This document shows positions 1-5,251 of a stretch of DNA of 6,495 nt, in pieces (within the stretch, counting starts at the first letter, position 1; each line of letters starts with the position of its first letter). The DNA comes from Gammaproteobacteria bacterium (GTDB taxonomy: Bacteria; Pseudomonadota; Gammaproteobacteria; Burkholderiales; Burkholderiaceae_C). Below the pieces are notes generated by a model, which was given only the letters and a program-made list of their open reading frames with translations, made no database searches and was not told the origin of the DNA. The stretch is taken from NCBI GenBank assembly GCA_018903185.1, contig JAHIQV010000361.1, positions 1-6,495 of the forward strand. The letters run 5' to 3'. The position numbers were made by a program, and so were the translations under genes.

Positions 1-14
1 CCCTGGATGTTCAT
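1..14 (-). CDS. Start of next operon gene (edge-truncated); possibly short-chain 3-hydroxyacyl-CoA dehydrogenase
   Basis: Only the first four codons (MNIQ) and two bases (GG) of a fifth, which must be glycine if complete, are inside the window. The start is supported by a good ribosome-binding site, AAGGA at 23-27 on the minus strand, 8 bases before the ATG at 12-14, and by a gap of only 27 bases after the thiolase stop. The gene is therefore almost certainly the fourth member of the leftward operon. Its identity is inference. An N-terminus reading MNIQG suits short-chain dehydrogenases of the type II 3-hydroxyacyl-CoA dehydrogenase kind, whose Rossmann glycine motif usually follows within a few residues. 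That activity is exactly the step missing between the hydratase and the thiolase. Five residues cannot prove a family. Confidence 0.55.
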
Positions 15-41
15 GGTGGGGTTCCTTGTGGGTGGGTTGAA

Positions 42-1292
42 TCAGGTCGCGGCGGTGTTCTCGATGAGCAGGGCGATGCCCTGGCCACCACCGACGCAGG
101 CGCTGGAGATGCCATAGCGTTGGCCCGAGCGCTGCAGTTCGCGCGCCAGCGTGAGCGTCAGGCGCACGCCGGTGGCGGCCAGCGGATGGCCGAGTGCGAT
201 GGCGCCGCCGTTGACGTTCAGCTTGGTGAGGTCGAGGCCGAGTTCACGGCCCACAGCCAGCGTCTGCGCACCCTGGGCTTCGTTGATCTCGAAGCGGGCG
301 ATGTCGTCGAGCTTCAGGCCGGTGCGCTCCAGCAGCAGGCGGATGGCCGGCGCCGGGCCGATGCCCATGATTTCGGGCGGCACGCCCACGGCCGCCGCGG
401 CGACCACGCGCGCCAGCGGCGTTTTGCCCTGGGCCTTGGCGTAGGCACCCGAAGCGACCACACAGGCGGCCGCCGCGTCCACCAGGGCCGCGCTGTTGCC
501 ACCGGTCTGCACGCCACCCTCGTACACAGGTTTGAGTTTGGCCAGCACCTCGGGCGGTGAGATGCGCGCGTGGGTGTCGGTCGCCACTTCGGTGACTTTG
601 CCCTGCAGCCGGATGCCGCGCGGCTTGTAGCCGTCGAGCTCGAACTTCTCGCTGATCACCGGCACGATTTCACCGGCCAGGAAGCCGCTTTCCTGCGCGG
701 CCACGGCCTTGGCGAACGAGGACGAAGCGAAGGCATCGACCTCTTCGCGTGTGATGCCGTATTTCTTCGCCAGGTTCTCGGCGGTCTGGATCATGTTGAT
801 GCCGGCCGCCGGGTCTTTCAGCGCTTCCCACATGTAGTCCTTGAAGCCCACCGGTGCGCCGAGCTTGAAGCCGGTGCGGTGGTCAAACGCCGCGATGGGG
901 TTGCGCGTCATGCTCTCGGTGCCCACCACCAGCGCGGCCTCGCAGGCACCGCCCTGGATGTGTTCGCCCGCCTGGCGGAACAGCTCGAAGCCGGTGCCGC
1001 AGATGCGCTGCGCCATGATCGCCGGCACCTCCACCGGCACGCCGGCGTAGAGGCCGATGTGGCGCGGCAGGAAGAACTGGTCAAAGTCGCCGGGCGCCAT
1101 GTTGCCGGTGACCACCGAGCCGATGTGATCACCCGGCACGCCCGCGCGCGCCAGCGCTTCGCGGGCGGCCTTGATGCCCAGGTCGGTGGGCGAGATGTGG
1201 CCGAGCGCGCCACAGTAGTCGACCATCGGCGTGCGCACGCCGTCGAGGATGAACACGTCGGCAAACGCGTTGAAGAAGCCTTTTTGTGCCAT
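42..1292 (-). CDS. Thiolase family protein (acetyl-CoA C-acyltransferase / beta-ketothiolase)
   Basis: A 416-residue thiolase, slightly longer than the usual 390-400. It would cleave a 3-ketoacyl-CoA with free CoA in the cytoplasm, releasing acetyl-CoA and a shortened acyl-CoA; here the likely substrate is an aryl 3-ketopropionyl-CoA. The catalytic residues are all visible: nucleophile Cys98 in QRICGTGFE, the NEAQ motif at 337-340 (NEAF in many relatives), His369 in GHPLAATG, and second-site Cys399 in SSACVGGGQG. The GHP-x-AATG form, rather than GHP-x-GxSG, resembles the thiolase subunits of fatty-acid oxidation complexes, as I recall them. The ATG at 1290-1292 is preceded by GAGGAGA (1301-1307) with 8 bases of spacing, and this site overlaps the stop codon of the upstream ligase gene, so the two are probably translationally coupled. 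The fold and activity are secure; the aromatic substrate is inferred from the neighbours. Confidence 0.93.
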   Translation of the reverse strand: MAQKGFFNAFADVFILDGVRTPMVDYCGALGHISPTDLGIKAAREALARAGVPGDHIGSVVTGNMAPGDFDQFFLPRHIGLYAGVPVEVPAIMAQRICGTGFELFRQAGEHIQGGACEAALVVGTESMTRNPIAAFDHRTGFKLGAPVGFKDYMWEALKDPAAGINMIQTAENLAKKYGITREEVDAFASSSFAKAVAAQESGFLAGEIVPVISEKFELDGYKPRGIRLQGKVTEVATDTHARISPPEVLAKLKPVYEGGVQTGGNSAALVDAAAACVVASGAYAKAQGKTPLARVVAAAAVGVPPEIMGIGPAPAIRLLLERTGLKLDDIARFEINEAQGAQTLAVGRELGLDLTKLNVNGGAIALGHPLAATGVRLTLTLARELQRSGQRYGISSACVGGGQGIALLIENTAAT

Positions 1293-1305
1293 GGTGGGTG
1301 TCTCC

Positions 1306-3162
1306 TCAGACTTGAGGTTTGATGATGTAGCGCAAGCCGTCAGAGTGCAGTTTGGCCACGGTGTCGGCGCGGTGCGTCAGCACGGCGCGCTGGTTGATCG
1401 ATCCCTTGTCGGTGACTTCGCCGCGGTCGATGGTGGGCGGGTCGGCCAGCAGGCACATGCGGGCGATGCGGTTGGCGCTGCCGGTGGCGGTCTTGGCCAG
1501 TTCGTTCACGATCGACTGGAACTGCGCCAGCACGGCGGGGTGGTCGAGCACGTCGTGCATCGAGGCATCGGCGGGCAGGTCGCTCAGGTTGCGCACGGCC
1601 GTGGTGGGGAACACCATGGCACCGACTTCCTTGAGGTTGATGCCGGTGAGCACCACGTCCTGGATGTAGGGTGCGCCGGCCGCGATGATCTTGCCGCGCA
1701 GCGGGCCGACGCTCACGAAGGTGCCGGTGGCGAGCTTGAAGTCTTCGGCGATGCGGCCGTCGAATTTCAGGCCCATGTGCACGTCGGTTTCGTCGATCCA
1801 CTTCACCGCGTCGCCGGTCTTGAAGAAACCTTCTTCGTCGAAGGCCTCGGCCGTCTCCTCGGGCTGGCGCCAGTAGCCTGGCGTGATGTTGGGGCCGCGG
1901 TAACGCACCTCGGTCTTGCCCTGCATGTCCACCAGCTTGAGCTCCAGGCCGGGCGTGGGCAAGCCAAGGTCGCCGGCCTTCACGTTGGGGTTGGTGACAA
2001 AGATGCCAAAGGGGCCGGACTCGGTCATGCCCAGGCCCGTGGTCATGACGATGCGTTCGCCGATCTCGCGCTCCTGGCTTTCGAACAGGCTGTCCCAGAT
2101 CGGCTGCGCCAGCGCCGCACCGGCGTAGAAGAACATGTTCACCTTGGACAGCAGCGTCTTGCGCAACAGGTCGTCGGTCTTCATCGCGTTGGCGATGGCT
2201 TCGAAGCCGGTCGGCACGTTGAAGTACACCGTGGGCGCGATCTCGCGCAGGTTGCGCAGGGTCTCGTTCATCAGCGCGGGCGTCGGCTTGCCGTCGTCGA
2301 TGTACAGCGTGCCGCCGTGGTAGATCACCATGCCGAAGTTGTGGTTGCCGCCGAAGGTGTGGTTCCAGGGCAGCCAGTCCACCAGCACCAGCGGCTTCTC
2401 GGCCAGCACGGGCATGGACTGTGTCATCTGCTGCTGGTTGGCGCACCACAGGCGCTGCGTGTTGATCACGGCCTTGGGCATCTTGGTCGAGCCCGAGGTG
2501 AAGAGGAACTTGGCGATGGTGTCCGGTCCGGTGGCGGCCATGGCGGCGTCCACCGCGGGCGTGGGCTCGGTGGCCAGCAGCGCGGCGAACGAGGTGGTGT
2601 CGCGGCCCGGCACGGTGCCTTTGGTGGTGACCAGTTCCACGGCGTCACCCAGCGTGGCGAGCATGGCGCGGCTGTAGCGCAGCGCGTCGCTGGCAAACAC
2701 CAGGCCCGGCGTCAGCGTCTTCACCACGTGGTGCAGCTTGTCGAAGTCCTGGCTGATCAGCGAGTAGGCCGGCGAGGTCGGGCAGTAGGCCACGCCGGCG
2801 TACAGGCAGCCCAGCGCCAGCAGCGCGTGTTCCAGATCGTTTTCGCTCAGGATCAGCACCGGTCGCTCGGCGCTCAGGCCGCGGTTCAGCAGGCCCTGGC
2901 CGATGCGACGCGCCGCGTCCAGCGCCTGCGCGAACGTGATGTGTTGCCAGTCGCCGGTGCTGCCGTCGGCGTTCTTCACGCGGCGCGCAAACAGGGTCTG
3001 GTCCGGGCGTTCTTTCGCCCAGTGCACCAGCCGGTCGGTCAGGCGATCGGGGATGGGCAACAACGCCTGGTCAGCGGCCAGGTAGTGCACACCGGTGTCA
3101 CCGTCGCGCAGGGTGGCGCGGGTGACGCCGAATTTCAGGGGGCGGTATTGCGCTGCGGTCAT
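1306..3162 (-). CDS. fcs: Feruloyl-CoA synthase-type ATP-dependent aryl-CoA ligase
   Basis: A 618-residue adenylate-forming enzyme, matching the roughly 590-630 residues of feruloyl-CoA synthases. It would activate a hydroxycinnamate through an acyl-AMP intermediate to its CoA thioester, the entry step of CoA-dependent side-chain degradation. Visible motifs are the phosphate-binding loop FTSGSTKMPK at 221-230, WLPWNHTFGGNHN at 263-275, TTGLGMTESGPFG at 374-386, YRGPNITPGYW at 421-431, FFKTGDAVKW at 446-455 and the hinge segment beginning DGRIAEDFKL at 468. The likely C-terminal catalytic lysine is Lys587 in EVTDKGSINQ. The INTQRLW and WNHTFGG stretches and the unusual C-terminal motif fit the Fcs branch rather than generic fatty-acyl-CoA ligases. 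The ATG at 3160-3162 has GGAGA at 3169-3173 with 6 bases of spacing. The gene lies 166 bases after the hydratase and 13 before the thiolase. The family is firm, but ferulate versus coumarate, caffeate or another aryl-propenoate cannot be read from sequence. Confidence 0.88.
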   Translation of the reverse strand: MTAAQYRPLKFGVTRATLRDGDTGVHYLAADQALLPIPDRLTDRLVHWAKERPDQTLFARRVKNADGSTGDWQHITFAQALDAARRIGQGLLNRGLSAERPVLILSENDLEHALLALGCLYAGVAYCPTSPAYSLISQDFDKLHHVVKTLTPGLVFASDALRYSRAMLATLGDAVELVTTKGTVPGRDTTSFAALLATEPTPAVDAAMAATGPDTIAKFLFTSGSTKMPKAVINTQRLWCANQQQMTQSMPVLAEKPLVLVDWLPWNHTFGGNHNFGMVIYHGGTLYIDDGKPTPALMNETLRNLREIAPTVYFNVPTGFEAIANAMKTDDLLRKTLLSKVNMFFYAGAALAQPIWDSLFESQEREIGERIVMTTGLGMTESGPFGIFVTNPNVKAGDLGLPTPGLELKLVDMQGKTEVRYRGPNITPGYWRQPEETAEAFDEEGFFKTGDAVKWIDETDVHMGLKFDGRIAEDFKLATGTFVSVGPLRGKIIAAGAPYIQDVVLTGINLKEVGAMVFPTTAVRNLSDLPADASMHDVLDHPAVLAQFQSIVNELAKTATGSANRIARMCLLADPPTIDRGEVTDKGSINQRAVLTHRADTVAKLHSDGLRYIIKPQV

Positions 3163-3234
3163 GTCTTGTCTCCAGGAAATCTTTGTACGTCTTCGAGGCC
3201 TGGCTGTCGCACGAGAGGCTGCGTTGCCGAGGTC

Positions 3235-3328
3235 GGCGCGGAACCGGCTTTGCCGGGCCTTTGCTGGCGCCCCTTGAGGGGGTGACGCCGCAGGCGGCGC
3301 AGGGGTGGGCTGTTCCCCGCGCAGGGGG
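3235..3328. repeat. GC-rich multi-palindrome intergenic block
   Basis: The gap between the hydratase and ligase genes carries a run of short inverted repeats: CCGGC-TTT-GCCGG (3244-3256), CCCC-TTGA-GGGG (3270-3281), GCCGC-AG-GCGGC (3287-3298) and CCCC-GCGCA-GGGG (3315-3327). None is followed by a T-tract on either strand, so they are not typical terminators. From memory, similar blocks (a CCCCTTGAGGGG core beside a GCCGC/GCGGC palindrome) recur between genes in Comamonadaceae, so this may be a dispersed repeat. In the operon transcript it would form a structured spacer and could affect RNA stability or partly lower expression of the two downstream genes. The palindromes are seen directly; the repeat-family assignment is recollection. 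Confidence 0.5.
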
Positions 3329-4120
3329 TTATCCCTTCGTCACCTTCGCTGCTTTCCCTTCGAGGAAAGCGCGCACACGTTCTTTGGCTTCGGGCGCGCT
3401 CTGGGCGATGGACGCCATCAGCGCCTCGGTGAACAGGCCGTGGTCGGCAGGCTGTTCGGCAATGCGGGGCAGGGCGTGCATGAGCGCGTAGTTGGTCATG
3501 GGCGCGTTGGTGGCGATGCGGGTGGCCAGCTCGATGGCTTTGTCCAGCGCGGTGCCGGTGGGCACGAGGTACTGCGCCAGGCCGATGCGCTCGCCGTCGG
3601 CGGCGTTGTAGACGCGGCCGGTGAGCATCATGTCGGTCATGCGCGCCGCGCCGATCAGCTTGGGGACACGCACCGCGCCACCACCGCCGACGAAGATGCC
3701 GCGCGTGCCTTCGGGCAAGGCGTAGAAGGTGGTTTCGTCGGCCACGCGGATGTGGCAGGCGCTGGCCAGTTCCAGGCCACCGCCGACCACCGCGCCGTGC
3801 AGCGCGGCGATCACGGGCACGCTGCCTTTTTCGACGCAGTCGAGCGCGGCGTGCCACATGCGCGAGTGCATCACGCCTTCGCCCGCATCGCGTTCGCTCA
3901 GTTCCGACAGGTCCAGGCCGGCGCAGAAGTGTTCACCGCTGCCGTCGATGACCGCGGCACGCACGCTCCTGGGCAGGTTCTGGAACAGATCGCGGATCGC
4001 GAGGATCAGACCGTCGTTCAGTGCGTTGCGCTTGGCCGCGCGGTTGAGCGTGACAACGGCGACTTCGGACTGTTCGCCACGCAGGTTCAGGGTCAGATCG
4101 GGGTGGGTGATGGCGTTCAT
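3329..4120 (-). CDS. Enoyl-CoA hydratase/isomerase (crotonase) family protein, probable hydroxycinnamoyl-CoA hydratase
   Basis: A 263-residue crotonase of typical length, predicted to add water to the side-chain double bond of the aryl-propenoyl-CoA made by the adjacent ligase. The oxyanion-hole segments are FCAGLDL (65-71) and GAVVGGG (109-115). Both catalytic glutamates of classical enoyl-CoA hydratase are present and correctly spaced: Glu117 in GGGLELAS and Glu137 in ALPEGTRG, 20 residues apart like Glu144 and Glu164 of the rat enzyme. The vanillin-forming hydratase/lyase has, as I recall, serine at the first of these positions, so this protein looks like a plain hydratase. It is the first gene of the leftward operon. 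The ATG at 4118-4120 gives the normal N-terminus and no other good start exists nearby. Oddly, no Shine-Dalgarno site precedes it; the leader instead carries ACCTCCTT. Substrate identity comes from context. Confidence 0.9.
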   Translation of the reverse strand: MNAITHPDLTLNLRGEQSEVAVVTLNRAAKRNALNDGLILAIRDLFQNLPRSVRAAVIDGSGEHFCAGLDLSELSERDAGEGVMHSRMWHAALDCVEKGSVPVIAALHGAVVGGGLELASACHIRVADETTFYALPEGTRGIFVGGGGAVRVPKLIGAARMTDMMLTGRVYNAADGERIGLAQYLVPTGTALDKAIELATRIATNAPMTNYALMHALPRIAEQPADHGLFTEALMASIAQSAPEAKERVRAFLEGKAAKVTKG

Positions 4121-4141
4121 GATGAAGGAGGTTTAACCTGC

Positions 4142-4170
4142 TTGTTGAGTGGTGTGATTATTGTTATAAC
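4142..4170 (+). promoter_or_regulatory. Candidate promoter for the amidohydrolase gene, overlapping the opposing promoter
   Basis: On the plus strand a weak -35-like TTGTTG (4142-4147, three of six consensus positions) precedes TATAAC (4165-4170, five of six) by 17 bases. A start near 4177 would give a leader of about 60 bases to the ATG at 4236. It overlaps the leftward promoter across almost its whole length, so RNA polymerase could not occupy both at once, and one protein bound at the central dyad could control both directions. The weak -35 makes this less certain than the leftward promoter. Confidence 0.4.
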
Positions 4171-4185
4171 CAATAACTAAATCAA
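4157..4185 (-). promoter_or_regulatory. Sigma-70-like promoter for the hydratase-ligase-thiolase operon
   Basis: Reading the minus strand, a -35-like TTGATT (4180-4185) is followed after exactly 17 bases by a -10-like AATAAT (4157-4162), which matches five of six consensus positions. Transcription would start near 4150, giving a leader of about 30 bases before the hydratase ATG. This is the best promoter match in the window and lies in an AT-rich island in otherwise GC-rich DNA. The near-palindromic operator candidate fills the -10/-35 spacer and touches the -10, which is typical of repressor control. This is inferred from sequence match only. Confidence 0.6.
4158..4176. promoter_or_regulatory. 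Operator candidate: 20-bp dyad lacking one base, in the divergent promoter region
   Basis: TTATTGTTATAACCAATAA is the perfect 20-bp palindrome TTATTGGTTATAACCAATAA with one G missing in the left arm; its core GTTATAAC is a perfect 8-bp palindrome. It lies between the divergent genes and inside both predicted promoters. The same half-sites, and the GGTGTG just to the left (4151-4156), recur upstream of the transporter receptor gene. Such dyads fit dimeric regulators of MarR, GntR or similar families, and MarR-type regulators are known to control hydroxycinnamate clusters. No regulator gene is in the window. Confidence 0.55.
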
Positions 4186-4209
4186 GAAAAACCCGTCGGT
4201 TTCACCCCC

Positions 4210-4223
4210 GTGTTTACCCTTAG
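4210..4223 (+). promoter_or_regulatory. Short motif shared between the two plus-strand upstream regions (copy 1)
   Basis: GTGTTTACCCTTAG lies just before and into the ribosome-binding site of the amidohydrolase gene. A close copy in the opposite orientation, GTGTTTTCCCTAG on the minus strand at 5133-5145, lies upstream of the receptor gene. They match at ten of the first eleven positions and again at the final AG after a one-base gap. It could be a second regulator site or chance; no known motif was confidently recognised. Confidence 0.25.
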
Positions 4224-4235
4224 GAAAGAACCACC

Positions 4236-5099
4236 ATGGACCACCACAACCTCATCGCCATCGACATCCACACCCACGCCGAAGTGAGCTGTCGCAACCC
4301 TTTTGACAACTACGGCGAGGAGTACGACCGCGCGGCGGACAAGTACTTCGGCAGCAACCGCCGGCCGACCATCGCCGAGACGGTGGCGTATTACCGCGAG
4401 AAGAAAATCGGTCTGGTGATGTTCACGGTGGACAGCGAGAGCCAACTGGGCCGCCGCCGGATTCCCAACGAAGAAATCGCGCAGGCCGCTCGCGAGAACA
4501 GCGACATGATGGTGGCCTTCGCCAGCATCGATCCACACAAGGGCAAGATGGGCGCACGCGAGGCCGAGCGCCTGATCAAGGAAGAGGGCATCAAGGGCTT
4601 CAAGTTCCACCCCACGGTGCAGGGCTACCACCCCTACGACAAGATGGCCTGGCCGATCTACGAGGTGATCAACGCCCACAAGCTGCCCGCGATCTTCCAC
4701 ACCGGCCACAGCGGCATCGGTTCGGGCATGCGCTGCGGCGGCGGCCTGCGGCTGGAGTACAGCAATCCCATGCACCTGGACGACGTGGCGATCGACTTCC
4801 CCGACATGCAGATCGTCATGGCGCACCCCAGCTTCCCCTGGCAGGACGAGGCGCTGAGCGTGGCCACGCACAAGCCCAACGTGTGGATCGACCTCTCGGG
4901 CTGGAGCCCGAAGTACTTCCCCAAGCAACTGGTGCAGTACGCCAACACGCTGCTGAAAGACCGCATCCTGTTCGGCAGCGACTACCCGCTGATCACCCCC
5001 GAGCGCTGGATGAAGGATTTTGAAGTCGCCGGCTTCAAACCCGAGGTGATGCCCGGCATCCTGAAAGGCAACGCCGTGCGCCTGCTGGGACTGGCCTGA
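4236..5099 (+). CDS. Amidohydrolase-superfamily metal-dependent hydrolase (Amidohydro_2 type)
   Basis: A 287-residue TIM-barrel metallohydrolase of the Amidohydro_2 group, which includes aminocarboxymuconate-semialdehyde decarboxylase, gamma-resorcylate decarboxylase and several ring- or chain-cleaving hydrolases. Probable metal-site and catalytic residues are visible: His12 and His14 in DIHTH, His125 in FKFHP, His155 and His158 in HTGHSG, His197 in AHPSF and Asp249 in FGSDYP. There is no signal peptide, so it is cytoplasmic. The ATG at 4236 is preceded by AGGAAAG from 4222, with AGGA about 10 bases upstream. It stands alone between two control regions, divergent from the ligase operon and sharing its operator-like dyad, so it most likely serves the same pathway. 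An amidohydrolase is, as I recall, implicated in hydrolytic cleavage of hydroxyphenyl 3-ketopropionyl-CoA in hydroxycinnamate catabolism; this could be such an enzyme, but decarboxylase or lactonase roles remain possible. Confidence 0.85.
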   Translation: MDHHNLIAIDIHTHAEVSCRNPFDNYGEEYDRAADKYFGSNRRPTIAETVAYYREKKIGLVMFTVDSESQLGRRRIPNEEIAQAARENSDMMVAFASIDPHKGKMGAREAERLIKEEGIKGFKFHPTVQGYHPYDKMAWPIYEVINAHKLPAIFHTGHSGIGSGMRCGGGLRLEYSNPMHLDDVAIDFPDMQIVMAHPSFPWQDEALSVATHKPNVWIDLSGWSPKYFPKQLVQYANTLLKDRILFGSDYPLITPERWMKDFEVAGFKPEVMPGILKGNAVRLLGLA

Positions 5100-5132
5100 A
5101 CCGGCCCCGAACCCCGGTGTGCGTCACCTTGG

Positions 5133-5145
5133 CTAGGGAAAACAC
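5133..5145 (-). promoter_or_regulatory. Short motif shared between the two plus-strand upstream regions (copy 2, inverted)
   Basis: On the plus strand this reads CTAGGGAAAACAC; its complement, GTGTTTTCCCTAG, matches copy 1 at 4210-4223. It lies about 20 bases upstream of the operator-like dyad, whereas copy 1 lies downstream of its dyad. The changed order and orientation argue against simple duplication of the whole region. It may be a binding site for a second factor or for the activator of the receptor gene, but the evidence is only the match between two copies. Confidence 0.25.
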
Positions 5146-5156
5146 CCATGCAATCT

Positions 5157-5187
5157 GGTGTGTTTATGGTTATAAATAATAACCAAC
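5157..5187 (+). promoter_or_regulatory. Operator/promoter candidate upstream of the TRAP receptor gene, half-sites spaced 7 bp wider
   Basis: TGGTTAT (5167-5173) and ATAACCA (5179-5185) form a perfect 7-bp inverted repeat around the 5-base spacer AAATA, preceded by GGTGTG (5157-5162). Aligned with the divergent-region site, the left part matches at 15 of 17 positions and AACCAA matches fully, with 7 extra bases between them. A -10-like TATAAA (5171-5176) lies inside, but no convincing -35 is found 17 bases upstream, so this promoter may need an activator, or the gene may also be read from the amidohydrolase promoter. Apart from this site and the inverted motif at 5133-5145, I see nothing in the 152-base gap. 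Confidence 0.5.
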
Positions 5188-5251
5188 AGGGATCGGTCGA
5201 CTGAAACGCACGCCGCCGCTCCCTGTTTGGGTCCCACCACCGGAGAAACGC

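Noticed and set aside
1340..2449. A 369-codon minus-strand open frame inside the ligase gene
   Set aside because: It is extremely Arg-rich low-complexity translation in another frame of the ligase gene, typical of GC-rich DNA.
1231..3285. A 684-codon open frame on the plus strand opposite the ligase gene
   Set aside because: Its translation is a monotonous mix of His, Val, Gly, Arg and Gln with no recognisable motif, and it lies antisense to a clear feruloyl-CoA synthase with all ligase motifs. It is a high-GC shadow frame.
3270..3327. Possible intrinsic terminators between the hydratase and ligase genes
   Set aside because: The stems are short and none is followed by a run of T on either strand, so at most they attenuate or structure the RNA.
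4142..4180. A 12-codon leader-peptide-like frame (TTG start) after a perfect AAGGAGGT at 4125-4132 on the plus strand
   Set aside because: The predicted rightward transcript would start near 4177, so this frame would not normally be transcribed. The start codon is weak and the region is better explained as promoter and operator DNA.
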